A stretch of DNA of 64,000 nucleotides from Melissococcus plutonius ATCC 35311 (GCF_000270185.1 NC_015516.1:977001-1041000); one strand, 5' to 3'. Positions 41,025 to 50,717 are shown, counted from the stretch's first letter. Translations and numbers: made by a program. Notes: a model not told the origin generated them from the sequence alone.

Positions 41025-42680
41025 ATGGAAAGCAAAAAAATATGGTGGAAAGAAACAGTTGGTTATCAAATTTATCCTGCAAGTTTTTTAGATACAAACA
41101 ATGATGGTATCGGTGATTTGAATGGTATTCGAAAAAAATTGGGTTATTTAAAAGATTTAGGCATTGGTTTCATCTGGATTACTCCCATTTATGAATCACC
41201 AAATGTGGATAATGGTTATGATATCAGTGATTATCAAAAGATTTTAGAGACATTTGGCACAATGGAAGAATTTGATGATTTATTAAATGAAGCACATGAA
41301 TATGGAATTAAAATTATTATGGATTTAGTATTAAATCATACTTCTGAACAACATCCGTGGTTTGTTGAATCTAGAAAATCAGAAGAAAATGATTACCGTA
41401 ACTATTATATCTGGGATCATGGAAAAGTAGATGGGCCACCCAATGATTGGCAATCTATTTTTGGTGGTTCTGCTTGGCAGTATGATGAAGAAACAAATCA
41501 GTATTATTTACATGTTTTTTCAAAGGAACAACCAGATTTAAATTGGGCAAATGAAAAAGTACAACAAGAATTATTTAAAATGATTCATTGGTGGTTAGAT
41601 AAGGGGATTGATGGCTTTCGTTTAGATGCCATTTCGCATATTAAAAAAGCACCTGTTGAGACAAATTTTACTGAAAATCCATTAGCAGCCTTTACCAATG
41701 TTTCTGGTATTGAAGCGTATTTGAAAGCATTAAGTAAAGTAATTAAAAAAGATGATATTTTGTCTGTAGGAGAAGCAAACGGAGTTAGTGCTGAAGAAGC
41801 AACAAAATGGGTCGGACCCAAAGGCTATTTTAATATGCTTTTTGAATTTGAACATCTTTCTTTATGGGATAAAAAAGGCAAAGAAATGCTTGACATCATA
41901 AAATTAAAAAAAGCACTAACACGTTGGCAAGAGGCATTGAATGGCAAAGGATGGAATGCTTTATACATGGAAAATCATGATATTCCTCGTTCTGTCTCAA
42001 CCTTTGGAAATGATGAAATGGTATTTTGTAAAACATCTGCTAAAGCCCTAGCTACTATGTACTTTTTGTTGCAGGGAACACCATTTATTTATCAAGGACA
42101 AGAATTGGGTATGACGAATATGCCATTTGAGTCGATTGAAGAATTTGATGCAGTAGATACTAAAAATTTTTATCATGAAATGATTCAAACAGGCATTGAT
42201 GAAAAGATGGCATTATCTATTGTTAGACAAACAGCACGTGATAACTCTAGAACACCAGTTCAATGGACAGATGAAGAATATGCCGGCTTCTCTGATACAC
42301 GTCCTTGGATAGGTGTTAATCCGAATAAATATTTTATCAATGCAAAAGAGGAGGAAGAAGAAGCAGATTCGGTATTAAATTATTATAAACAGCTTATTAA
42401 ATTCCGACAAAAAAATAATACATTAATTTATGGCGCTTACCAAGTTCATTATATTGATCATAAACAACTTTATATCTATGAACGTTTCTTAGACGATGAA
42501 CGTTTTGCTATAATTGTAAATTTGACAGGTGAATTTGTTTCAGTTGATATGCCTAAAGGAATTAAAATTGAAGATTGGCATTTAGCTTTAAGTAATTTAG
42601 GTGATGAACCTATTAAACAACATGCAATTTTTACACCTTATGAAGCAAGAGTATATTGTAATAAAAATCATAAAAAGTAA
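41025..42680 (+). CDS. GH13 alpha-glucosidase (oligosaccharide hydrolase)
   Basis: Cytosolic GH13 glucosidase of 551 residues that hydrolyses short alpha-glucans. Region I IIMDLVLNHTS, region II GFRLDAISHI (nucleophile Asp), region III SVGEAN (acid Glu) and region IV ENHDIPR are all present. The entry sequence TVGYQIYPASFLDTNNDGIGD is GH13_31-like. Ala instead of Val after the nucleophile (DAIS, not DVIN) is the alpha-1,4-type choice in this group, so it may be a maltase-like rather than an isomaltase enzyme. That is inference from one position. The SD is GCGAGAGGTG. It stands alone, with a terminator behind. Confidence 0.9.
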   Translation: MESKKIWWKETVGYQIYPASFLDTNNDGIGDLNGIRKKLGYLKDLGIGFIWITPIYESPNVDNGYDISDYQKILETFGTMEEFDDLLNEAHEYGIKIIMDLVLNHTSEQHPWFVESRKSEENDYRNYYIWDHGKVDGPPNDWQSIFGGSAWQYDEETNQYYLHVFSKEQPDLNWANEKVQQELFKMIHWWLDKGIDGFRLDAISHIKKAPVETNFTENPLAAFTNVSGIEAYLKALSKVIKKDDILSVGEANGVSAEEATKWVGPKGYFNMLFEFEHLSLWDKKGKEMLDIIKLKKALTRWQEALNGKGWNALYMENHDIPRSVSTFGNDEMVFCKTSAKALATMYFLLQGTPFIYQGQELGMTNMPFESIEEFDAVDTKNFYHEMIQTGIDEKMALSIVRQTARDNSRTPVQWTDEEYAGFSDTRPWIGVNPNKYFINAKEEEEEADSVLNYYKQLIKFRQKNNTLIYGAYQVHYIDHKQLYIYERFLDDERFAIIVNLTGEFVSVDMPKGIKIEDWHLALSNLGDEPIKQHAIFTPYEARVYCNKNHKK

Positions 42681-42698
42681 TGAAGATTGATATTTTAT

Positions 42699-42731
42699 AA
42701 AAAAAGCAATTTTTAATTGCTTTTTTTTTTA
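42699..42731 (+). terminator. Terminator after alpha-glucosidase
   Basis: AAAAAAAGCAATT/AATTGCTTTTTTT stem with a T run. Confidence 0.88.
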
Positions 42732-42784
42732 TAGATAGCCTAACTTTAAATATATAAATTCATTGGAAATTGGAGAAAGATAAA

Positions 42785-44002
42785 ATGAAAGAATTTAAAA
42801 AACCGAACAAGCTGGATAATGTCAGTTATGATGTACGAGGTCCCGTTTTGGAAGAAGCTGACCGAATGGCAGAAGAAGGTATCCAAATTTTAAAATTAAA
42901 CACTGGTAATCCGGCGGCGTTTGGCTTTGATGCTCCTAATGAAATTGTTCAGGATACCATTTCAAACGTTCGGCAATCTGAAGGATATTCAGATTCAAAG
43001 GGTATTTTTTCAGCTCGTAAGGCGATTGAACAATATTGTCAGTTAAAAAAATTCCCAAACGTTACTATCAATGATATCTATACTGGTAATGGTGTTAGTG
43101 AGTTGATTACAATGTGTATGCAGGGATTGCTAAATAATCAGGATGAAGTACTTGTCCCAATGCCTGATTATCCACTTTGGACAGCAGCCGTTTCTTTATC
43201 AGGTGGAACACCTATTCATTACATATGTGACGAACAATCAGAATGGTATCCAGATATTCAAGATATAAAATCAAAGATCACTTCTAATACAAAGGCAATT
43301 GTCATAATTAATCCAAACAATCCAACAGGTGCTCTCTACTCAAAAGAGTTATTAGAAGAAATTGTTGAAGTTGCTCGTCAAAATAATTTGATCATTTTTT
43401 CTGATGAAATCTATGATCGATTAGTCATGGATCAACTGACACATATTCCAATTGCTACATTAGCACCTGATTTATTTGTAGTTACCTTAAATGGTTTATC
43501 AAAATCTCATCGTGTAGCTGGATTTCGTTGTGGATGGATGGTATTAAGCGGCAATAAAAAATATGTTCAAGACTACATTGAAGGTCTAAACATGTTGGCT
43601 TCCATGCGTCTTTGTTCTAATGTGTTGTCACAACAAATTATTCAGACAGCACTTGGTGGTTATCAAAGTATTGATGAATTACTATTACCTGGTGGTAGAA
43701 TCTATGAACAACGTGAATACATCTATAAGGCAATCAATGATATTCCTAGATTATCAGCTGTAAAACCCAAAGCTGCTTTTTATATATTCCCTAAAATTGA
43801 TACGAAGCGTTTTTCAATTTATGATGATGAAAAATTTGTTTTAGATTTTCTCCATAAACATCATATTTTACTTGTTCATGGTGGTGGATTTAATTTAGCA
43901 ACACCTGATCATTTTAGGATTGTCTATTTACCGAAAATGGAAGATTTAAAATCGACTGCTAGCAAAATGGAAGAATTTTTATCCACATATCAGCAAAAAT
44001 AA
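42785..44002 (+). CDS. Class I aminotransferase (AlaT/AlaA-like)
   Basis: PLP-dependent aminotransferase of 405 residues, of the type that interconverts alanine and pyruvate with glutamate. Substrate-side LNTGNPAAFGFDAP near the N-terminus, IYTGNGVSELI, the INPNNPTGALY motif and FSDEIYDRLV are seen. The PLP lysine is in GLSKSHRVAGFRCGW. ATG 42785 with GGAGAAAG upstream is preferred over TTG 42770. The C-terminal FRIVYLPK motif supports the AlaA branch. Pyruvate-side context (pdh) is elsewhere, and there is no operon partner. Confidence 0.9.
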   Translation: MKEFKKPNKLDNVSYDVRGPVLEEADRMAEEGIQILKLNTGNPAAFGFDAPNEIVQDTISNVRQSEGYSDSKGIFSARKAIEQYCQLKKFPNVTINDIYTGNGVSELITMCMQGLLNNQDEVLVPMPDYPLWTAAVSLSGGTPIHYICDEQSEWYPDIQDIKSKITSNTKAIVIINPNNPTGALYSKELLEEIVEVARQNNLIIFSDEIYDRLVMDQLTHIPIATLAPDLFVVTLNGLSKSHRVAGFRCGWMVLSGNKKYVQDYIEGLNMLASMRLCSNVLSQQIIQTALGGYQSIDELLLPGGRIYEQREYIYKAINDIPRLSAVKPKAAFYIFPKIDTKRFSIYDDEKFVLDFLHKHHILLVHGGGFNLATPDHFRIVYLPKMEDLKSTASKMEEFLSTYQQK

Positions 44003-44038
44003 AAAGGTCGGATGATCATCTCATCTGATCTTTTTATT
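44001..44038 (+). terminator. Terminator after aminotransferase
   Basis: AAAAAGGTCGGATGA/TCATCTGATCTTTTT stem with a T tail. The left arm begins within the stop codon. Confidence 0.82.
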
Positions 44039-44334
44039 AATAAAATTAAATGATAAAACTATTAGAAATATATTATATGGCAATTAGATAGATTGCTATT
44101 TACTTTTTACTTATTTATTATTAATTTTTTATTTTTAGAATGCATTGCTAATGAAATGATAAAGCAAAAAGATAATATAAAATTGATTTTAAATAACTAT
44201 CTGTAAATGATTAAACATTTAAATAAACAAATTAAAATAATCACAAATAAATTGCTTAAAAAATTCACCTTTACTAAATGAATAGTATTTCAATGTGTTA
44301 CATGATAATGAAATAAATTCATAAAATGGCTCGT
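44039..44334. other. AT-rich intergenic stretch
   Basis: About 300 nt of low-complexity A/T without a gene or convincing hairpin. Confidence 0.4.
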
Positions 44335-44511
44335 TCATTCTGCAAAAATACAAGATTTTTTACTAACAATTATTCGATTGGTATATTTTTCCTCCATATC
44401 CGGGCTTGGATTATTGACTACCACCAAGTACGAATTTTCATATTCTTTTTCAATATAACCGTTATAGTCTGTTTTTTCCCATGTAAAATTAACCTTTTTA
44501 TCCTTTGTCAT
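44335..44511 (-). CDS. Small DUF2187-like protein
   Basis: A 58-residue protein not listed by longer-frame searches. ATG 44511 is preceded on the minus strand by SD AAGGAGTG. It contains KVNFTWEKTDYNGYIEKEYE and then NSYLVVVNNP...NRIIVSKKSCIF. This resembles the small KOW/SH3-like DUF2187 proteins of enterococci (strand-turn-strand with a Val-rich hydrophobic patch). Function unknown; perhaps RNA or DNA binding by fold analogy. It is convergent with the aminotransferase and divergent from the Rgg-type gene. Confidence 0.6.
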   Translation of the reverse strand: MTKDKKVNFTWEKTDYNGYIEKEYENSYLVVVNNPSPDMEEKYTNRIIVSKKSCIFAE

Positions 44512-44576
44512 AAAAAAACACTCCTTACTTAAATTAAAAATATTTAACTAAATGGGTAATAAGTGAATAAATCTGC

Positions 44577-44631
44577 TTGCAGTATATTATATGATAAAGT
44601 AGAATAAATGCGTAATGTGCATTGGCACATT
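44577..44631 (+). promoter_or_regulatory. Promoter and inverted repeat of Rgg-type gene
   Basis: TTGCAG (44577-44582) and TAGAAT (44600-44605) have a 17-nt spacer. A perfect inverted repeat AATGTGC-attg-GCACATT (44614-44631) lies near the transcription start and could be an operator. Autoregulation is inference. Confidence 0.45.
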
Positions 44632-44711
44632 TATATTTATTTTATAGGAAATCTAGATATTTGTCGAATGATTTCCCTTGCAAAAATATATAAATGGATT
44701 CGAGGTAAAAA

Positions 44712-45551
44712 ATGGATTCTTTTGGTTCAATAATAAAAAAAATCAGAAAACAACAACATTTAACTCAAAAAATGTTATCTGAAGATATTTGTTCTCAAGG
44801 TGTTTTAAGTCGAATCGAGAATGGCGAAGAATTACCAAATATTATGGTTATGCAACGTCTATGTCAACGACTCGGTGTAACAATGGATCAAATCATGAGT
44901 TCAAAATCTCTAGATTTTTACCTTGTACCTCAGGTTTTTGAGCAGATAGCTATTTTTTTCAGGCATAAGTGTTATCAACAATTAATAAATTATATGGAAG
45001 AAAGCGAGCTTGTTCATTATATTTATTTAGATACAGATTGGCAATGGTATTATTATTATTTAGGAAATTGTGAATATTTTTTAACAAATAATTACGTACA
45101 GGCAATTGATTATTTGAAAAAGAGCCTTTCTTATACGTATCATGTACATAAAATCCATGTTTCTGATGCTGAGCTTCAGGTAATTAGCTGTCTAGGAAAT
45201 ATTTATAGTCATTCTGGAAATCAAGAGTTAGCAAAACACTATTTTGACCTTAGTATACAATATTTTAATAAGTGGCCAAATGAACGAATTGACACAGATT
45301 TAACACTTATTTTTTATCATTATGCTACATTTCTGGTTAGGAATAATCAAGATTATGAACAGGCTAATCGCTATATTGATCAAGGGATTGATTGGGCATT
45401 AAAAAAAAGTAGCTATTATTTCCTCGGTGAGTTGTTACTTTTAAAAAGTAAAGTAATGCAAGAATTTCAGTTGGAAGAACAGACACACTATTATCAAACT
45501 TTGGCAGAACAGATATGTCATATGGAAACACTTATGAGTCAACCATTATAG
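44712..45551 (+). CDS. Rgg/RRNPP-type helix-turn-helix regulator
   Basis: A 279-residue protein. The N-terminal xre-type helix-turn-helix FGSIIKKIRKQQHLTQKMLS and SQGVLSRIENGEELP (residues 1-60) is followed by helical repeats of TPR type. DYLKKSLSYTYHV, LAKHYFDLSIQYF and QANRYIDQGIDWAL are three such units. This is the RRNPP layout, in which a short secreted peptide is sensed by the TPR half. No peptide gene was found on either side. The promoter and repeat are described at 44577-44631. nagA follows 95 nt downstream in the same direction, and whether it is controlled by this protein is open. Confidence 0.85.
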   Translation: MDSFGSIIKKIRKQQHLTQKMLSEDICSQGVLSRIENGEELPNIMVMQRLCQRLGVTMDQIMSSKSLDFYLVPQVFEQIAIFFRHKCYQQLINYMEESELVHYIYLDTDWQWYYYYLGNCEYFLTNNYVQAIDYLKKSLSYTYHVHKIHVSDAELQVISCLGNIYSHSGNQELAKHYFDLSIQYFNKWPNERIDTDLTLIFYHYATFLVRNNQDYEQANRYIDQGIDWALKKSSYYFLGELLLLKSKVMQEFQLEEQTHYYQTLAEQICHMETLMSQPL

Positions 45552-45569
45552 AACATAGGTAGTTTAAAA

Positions 45570-45589
45570 GGTCTACACCATTCTTGACT
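45570..45589 (+). promoter_or_regulatory. Possible NagR-type operator and -35 of nagA
   Basis: GGTCTACACC (45570-45579) is one step from the palindromic GGTCTAGACC half-site type seen for GntR-family NagR/YvoA regulators. The -35-like TTGACT (45584-45589) follows, with only a poor -10 further on. Tentative. Confidence 0.35.
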
Positions 45590-45646
45590 TTTCTCATTTT
45601 TAAGTGTACGTTTAAATAGAAAATTAAAGAAAGAAGGACAATCAAG

Positions 45647-46807
45647 ATGAAAAAATTTATCTTTGCAGAAAAATTCTTTTTAAAAAATGATATAAAAGGA
45701 CCTGGCTATCTGGAAATAACAGATGGGTTGTTTGGTGATTTTTTTAAGGATATACCTACTAATGAAAAAGTAGAAGTTATTAGAGAAGAAGGGAAATGGA
45801 TTTCTCCTGGTCTTGTTGATACACATATTCACGGTTACTTAAACCATGATGTAATGGATGGTGATGCAGAAGGATTAAAGATAATTTCTGAAGGATTACT
45901 CTCTTGTGGGGTTACTTCTTTCTTACCGACTACTTTAACTTCAACAAAAGAGACTTTAAAGCAGGTGTCTAAAACAATTTATGAGACCTATCGAGAAGTT
46001 GCTGGTGCAAAAATTCAAGGTATTTATTTTGAAGGCCCTTTTTTTACAGAAGAACATAAAGGTGCACAGAATCCAGAATACTTTTCTAATCCAGATATTG
46101 ATGTTTTTCATGAATGGCAGGAAGCCGCTGGTGGTTTAATAAAAAAAATTGCGATTGCACCAGAACGTCAAAATATTGAGCCTTTCGTTAGAGCTTTGAC
46201 TGATGAAGGTGTTATTGTCGCCTTAGGACACAGCAATGCAACTTTTGAACAAGCAAAATCAGCAGTTGATGCTGGAGCTAGCGTATTTGTTCATACATTT
46301 AATGGAATGAGTGATTTAAATCACCGAGAACCTGGAATGGTTGGTGCAGCTTTATCATTGAAACATATATTTGCGGAACTTATTTGTGATGGTCATCATG
46401 TTCATCCAAATGCAGCAGATATTTTGATGCAAAAAATTGGATATGATCATGTTGCTCTAATTACAGATTGCATGATGGCAGGTGGCATGCCAAATGGACA
46501 ATATAATTTAGGGGAATTTCCTGTTACCGTTGAAGATGGAACAGTTCGTTTAGAATCTGGTAATCTAGCAGGCAGTATTTTAAAATTAAAAGAAGCAATT
46601 AAAAATGTCGTAGATTGGGAAATCGCTACACCAAAAGATGCCATCATGATGGCTAGTTTAATTCCAGCTATAAGTTGTAACATTGATGATAAATGCGGTG
46701 TGATTGCCAAGGGACGTGAAGCAGACTTTATTGTAATCGATCCGACGATGGAACTTGTCGCAACTTATCTTGATGGTGTAGAACGTTATAGAGAGAATCA
46801 TGAATAG
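45647..46807 (+). CDS. nagA: N-acetylglucosamine-6-phosphate deacetylase
   Basis: Hydrolyses GlcNAc-6-phosphate to glucosamine-6-phosphate and acetate, feeding amino-sugar catabolism and wall recycling. It is an amidohydrolase fold of 386 residues. Metal-site motifs are DTHIHGYLNHD, YFEGPFF, LGHSNAT, HTFNGMSDLN, CDGHHVHP and LITDCMMAGG, the last holding the catalytic Asp. SD GAAAGAAGGAC precedes ATG 45647. nagB is not in the window. A terminator at 46841-46883 closes the unit. Chitin-derived GlcNAc would enter here, which links it loosely to the LPMO. Confidence 0.95.
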   Translation: MKKFIFAEKFFLKNDIKGPGYLEITDGLFGDFFKDIPTNEKVEVIREEGKWISPGLVDTHIHGYLNHDVMDGDAEGLKIISEGLLSCGVTSFLPTTLTSTKETLKQVSKTIYETYREVAGAKIQGIYFEGPFFTEEHKGAQNPEYFSNPDIDVFHEWQEAAGGLIKKIAIAPERQNIEPFVRALTDEGVIVALGHSNATFEQAKSAVDAGASVFVHTFNGMSDLNHREPGMVGAALSLKHIFAELICDGHHVHPNAADILMQKIGYDHVALITDCMMAGGMPNGQYNLGEFPVTVEDGTVRLESGNLAGSILKLKEAIKNVVDWEIATPKDAIMMASLIPAISCNIDDKCGVIAKGREADFIVIDPTMELVATYLDGVERYRENHE

Positions 46808-46840
46808 GATTATAACTTTCTAATTTGATAACTGTTTTAA

Positions 46841-46883
46841 ATAATAGACATAGAAATTTTTATTTCTATGTCTATTATTTTTA
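46841..46883 (+). terminator. Terminator after nagA
   Basis: AATAATAGACATAGAAA/TTTCTATGTCTATTATT stem with T5. Confidence 0.88.
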
Positions 46884-47119
46884 ATAAATTTTATCAACAG
46901 AAACATTTAAAACTATAGACAAAATAAAAGAATAGAAAAAATTAACTGAAGTAAAATATTTAATACTATAGTTAATGGTTAAATTGTTGTTTATGCATGA
47001 ATTCTGTTACCCGTTATTGTTGATTATTCATTATTAAAATAAAAATACCAACAATAGTTGTTACTTTTCCCAATTTTTGACTTATGCTAAGATTAATAAT
47101 TAAGAGAGGGAGGAAGCAA
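46884..47119. other. Upstream region of ABC exporter
   Basis: About 240 nt without a gene. Possible promoter parts TTGTTA (47058-47063) and TATGCT (47083-47088) have a long 19-nt spacer. No clear regulator box. Confidence 0.35.
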
Positions 47120-47821
47120 ATGGCCTATATTGAAGTGAAAAATGAATATAAATATTATAAATTAGGAGATACAACAATTACTGCAAATAATGGCATCACC
47201 TTTTTAATTGAAAAAGGTGAAGTAGCTGTTATCTTTGGTCCAAGTGGTGCTGGGAAATCGACTATTTTAAATATACTAGGTGGTATGGATTCATGTGATG
47301 ATGGACAAATTATTATAGATGGTATAGATATAAGCCAATTCAGTGAAAAACAATTAACGACCTATCGAAGAAAAGATATTGGCTTTGTTTTTCAATTCTA
47401 TAATTTAGTACCCAATTTAACGGCAGAAGAAAATGTTGAATTGGCATCTGAAATTGTAGAAAATGCCTTAAATCCAGCGAACGTATTAAAATCTGTTGGA
47501 TTAGAAAAACGATTGAACAATTTTCCAGCTCAATTATCTGGTGGTGAACAACAACGTGTCACCATTGCACGTGCATTGGCTAAAAGACCTAAATTATTAC
47601 TTTGTGATGAACCGACGGGGGCATTAGATGGACAAACTGGCAAGCAAATTTTAACAATTTTACAAGAAACAGCTCAAAAAACAGAAACAACTGTTTTGAT
47701 TATTACACATAATGCAGCCATTGCTGCAATGGCTAATCGTGTCATTCGAATTAGTGACGCAAAGGTGCAAGAAATAACAATCAACCAGAATCCAGTACCG
47801 GTTTCTACAATAGAGTGGTAG
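47120..47821 (+). CDS. ABC transporter ATP-binding protein (exporter type)
   Basis: ATPase of a MacB/LolD-type exporter, 233 residues. Walker [11 protein letters not shown]-loop [11 protein letters not shown], signature LSGGEQQRV, Walker [13 protein letters not shown] and the H-loop ITHNAA are all present. ATG 47120 with GAGGGAGG upstream is preferred over ATG 47084. It overlaps the permease frame region by spacing only: the permease ATG 47833 lies 11 nt after this stop. Substrate unknown; antimicrobial peptide, lipid or toxin export are family options. Confidence 0.93.
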   Translation: MAYIEVKNEYKYYKLGDTTITANNGITFLIEKGEVAVIFGPSGAGKSTILNILGGMDSCDDGQIIIDGIDISQFSEKQLTTYRRKDIGFVFQFYNLVPNLTAEENVELASEIVENALNPANVLKSVGLEKRLNNFPAQLSGGEQQRVTIARALAKRPKLLLCDEPTGALDGQTGKQILTILQETAQKTETTVLIITHNAAIAAMANRVIRISDAKVQEITINQNPVPVSTIEW

Positions 47822-47832
47822 GTGGGCATATT

Positions 47833-50631
47833 ATGCAAAAAAAAGCTTTATTAAAAACTAGTTTTAGAGAAATTTTTCAATACAAAACCCGTTTTTTATC
47901 CATCATGGGTATTATTTTTCTTGGTGTAATGGTTTTTGTTGGATTAAAAGCCACAGGACCTAATATGATTCAAACAGCAAATAATTATTATCAAAAATAC
48001 AAATTGCCAGATGTATCACTTGTTTCAACATTAGGTTTTTCTCAAAAAGAAATTAACCAAATTCAAAAAGAAAATGAGGTAGCTCGTCTTTATCCGAGAT
48101 ATACTAAGGATATGACCATTGCAAACAAAAACCTTGTAATCAAGTTTATTAGTTATGATTTAAGTAAACCGTCTACACTTTCAACCTATAAAATAACTGC
48201 TGGTAGGCTACCTAAAAAAAGTAGCGAGATTGCATTAGATGAAGCGGCTAAAAAGCAAAAAAAATATAAACTTGGTGATATACTAACACTATCAGATGAA
48301 GATAATAGAGAGCATGTGTTAAAAAAAACGAAATATAAAGTTGTTGGGTTTGTTCAATCACCTACCTATATTGAGAATATGGCACGTGGAAATACAACTA
48401 TAGGAAAGGGGGCTTTAGACTTTTTTGCTGTTATCCCAAAAAATGATATGAATTTATCTGCCTATACAGAAGTATTAATCGACTTAAAAGGACTAAAAAA
48501 CAAAAATACTTACAGCAATGATTATAAAAAGCATCTAGATAAAGAAATAAAACAATTGAAACAGGAACTTAGGTATCAGCCTGAACAAAGAGCAAATGAA
48601 CTGTATAAAACAGCACAAAGTAATATTGACAAAGCGGAAAAATCAATTAAAAAAACTCAGGAAAAATTAATCAATGGTGAAAATTCTCTTAATGAATATA
48701 AACAGCAATTGATTAGGCAGCAACAACAACTTACAGCTATTCAAAATGGACAAACAACAATTCCAAGCATGCTTGATCCAACGCAATTAATAGAAATGCA
48801 GCAAGCACTTATAACTAAACAGGAAGCCTATAAAAAGCAAGTAGTAACATTTAATCAAGAAAAAATACAAACACAACAACGTATAGTGCAAGCACAGAAA
48901 CAAGTTGAACAAGCTAGAAAGAAAGCTGAGAGAATAAAACCAGCAACCTATTATTACTTTACACGTGAAGATAATCCCGGATTTACTGAATATAAAGATA
49001 ATGCAAACCGAATGGCTTCCTTATCTACTATTTTTCCATTATTTTTCTTTTTAATCGCCATTCTTGTGAGTTTAACAACAATGACAAGAATGGTAGAAGA
49101 AAAAAGAATTGAGGTAGGCAGTTTAAAAGCATTAGGCTATCATAATGGTGAAATTGCTTTTAAATTTTTATTTTATGCAACAACAGCAAGCTTGGTGGGT
49201 GCAATTTTAGGATTAATCATTGGTTATTATTTATTTCCAACCATTATTTTTAATGCTTACGGGCAGTTATATAATCTTTCTGGTTTTGTTACTCCATGGT
49301 ATTTATCCTATAGCTTGGTTGCACTTTTACTAGCTGTTTTATGTACTGCAGGAGCTGCTCTAGTTGTTTTAAGAATTGATTTATTTAGTCCACCGGCAGC
49401 ATTGCTTTTACCAAAAGCACCAAAGGCTGGTAAAAGAATTTTATTAGAAAAATGGTCTTTTTTATGGCGTAAATTAAGCTTTATGGAAAAAGTCACTGCC
49501 CGTAATCTATTTCGTTATAAATTACGTATGTGGATGACTATTTTAGGAATCGCAGGTTGTATGTCATTAATTGTCACTGGGTTTGGATTGAAAGATTCCA
49601 TTTCCGATATTGCTCAAATTCAATTCAACAAACTTTTGCATTATCAAGCTGTAATTACCTATAAAGAAAACTTATCAAATAAAGAAATGAATCGTAATCA
49701 ATCTCTTTTAAACAAATCGGTAGGAATTAAGAAGACATTATCGCTTGTTTCAGAAAATCTTAAAACAGTTAGCCATGTCAACCATCAACAAGATGTAACA
49801 CTTTATGTACCTGAAGAAATCAATGATCTTAAACCATTTGTATTATTTAACAATCGAAAAACGGGTAAAAAATACCAGCTACCTAAAGATGGTGTAATTA
49901 TTGATGAAAAATTAGCAAATTTATTTCATTATCAGGTAGGAGATCAATTGTTATTAAAAAATGAAACGAATGACAGAGAATACAAAATGACAATTAAGCA
50001 CATTGTTGAAAATTATACAGGGCATTTTGTTTATATGGCACCGAAATATTATGAAAAAGTATTTAATCAAAAACCAAAATATAATACTGCATTTCTTTTA
50101 TTCAATCACTCACCGACTGAGAAAGTGAGAAATACATTTGGTAATCGAACGTTGAAACAATCCAATGTATTAGATGTTACGTTTCTATCCTCAACAAGTG
50201 ATGCATTAAATGACACCATTCATAGTTTAAATATTGTTGTTTGGGTATTAATCGTTGTTTCAGGATTACTTGCCTTTATTGTGCTTTACAATTTGACAAA
50301 TATTAATATTTCAGAACGAATCCGAGAATTATCAACAATTAAGGTATTAGGCTTTTATGATAACGAAATAACGATGTATGTCTATAGAGAAAATATTATT
50401 TTAACAGTAATCGGAATTCTTTTGGGATGTTTTTTAGGGAAAATTCTTCACGGCTATGTATTGAGTACAGTAGAAATAGATATTTTAATGTTTTCTCCAT
50501 TCATTCATTGGCAAAGTTATCTCTATTTGGCATGTATCACACTTTTCTTTGCTTTCATGGTAATGGTTATTATGTATAAAAAATTAAAGAAAATTGATAT
50601 GATCGCAGCATTGAAATCAAATGATGCCTAG
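47833..50631 (+). CDS. FtsX-like ABC transporter permease
   Basis: A 932-residue membrane partner of the ATPase upstream. An N-terminal helix (about 18-38) is followed by a large extracytoplasmic MacB-like domain. That domain contains a Gln/Lys/Glu-rich coiled coil (about 255-375; QKEAYKKQVVTFNQ type). Three helices of the first FtsX unit lie near 390-510 and end in KLSFMEKVTARNLFRYKLRM. A second extracytoplasmic domain and the C-terminal FtsX unit (about 790-925) follow. ATG 47833 has SD AGGTGGG. The coiled coil is longer than in simple MacB permeases. No two-component system is adjacent. Confidence 0.92.
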   Translation: MQKKALLKTSFREIFQYKTRFLSIMGIIFLGVMVFVGLKATGPNMIQTANNYYQKYKLPDVSLVSTLGFSQKEINQIQKENEVARLYPRYTKDMTIANKNLVIKFISYDLSKPSTLSTYKITAGRLPKKSSEIALDEAAKKQKKYKLGDILTLSDEDNREHVLKKTKYKVVGFVQSPTYIENMARGNTTIGKGALDFFAVIPKNDMNLSAYTEVLIDLKGLKNKNTYSNDYKKHLDKEIKQLKQELRYQPEQRANELYKTAQSNIDKAEKSIKKTQEKLINGENSLNEYKQQLIRQQQQLTAIQNGQTTIPSMLDPTQLIEMQQALITKQEAYKKQVVTFNQEKIQTQQRIVQAQKQVEQARKKAERIKPATYYYFTREDNPGFTEYKDNANRMASLSTIFPLFFFLIAILVSLTTMTRMVEEKRIEVGSLKALGYHNGEIAFKFLFYATTASLVGAILGLIIGYYLFPTIIFNAYGQLYNLSGFVTPWYLSYSLVALLLAVLCTAGAALVVLRIDLFSPPAALLLPKAPKAGKRILLEKWSFLWRKLSFMEKVTARNLFRYKLRMWMTILGIAGCMSLIVTGFGLKDSISDIAQIQFNKLLHYQAVITYKENLSNKEMNRNQSLLNKSVGIKKTLSLVSENLKTVSHVNHQQDVTLYVPEEINDLKPFVLFNNRKTGKKYQLPKDGVIIDEKLANLFHYQVGDQLLLKNETNDREYKMTIKHIVENYTGHFVYMAPKYYEKVFNQKPKYNTAFLLFNHSPTEKVRNTFGNRTLKQSNVLDVTFLSSTSDALNDTIHSLNIVVWVLIVVSGLLAFIVLYNLTNINISERIRELSTIKVLGFYDNEITMYVYRENIILTVIGILLGCFLGKILHGYVLSTVEIDILMFSPFIHWQSYLYLACITLFFAFMVMVIMYKKLKKIDMIAALKSNDA

Positions 50632-50717
50632 TAGAATACTTTCTCATTATTTTTGTAGAAAATTATTGTAAATGATTCAATTGCTCAAATTTCTGATAGC
50701 TTGTTCATCATTTTAGT

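Noticed and set aside
44326-44532. Plus-strand frame of 68 codons
   Set aside because: It is antisense to the DUF2187-like gene and has no SD.
45552-45646. Signal-peptide gene for the Rgg-type regulator
   Set aside because: No start codon with SD and no hydrophobic short frame was found in the gap; the upstream gap is equally empty.
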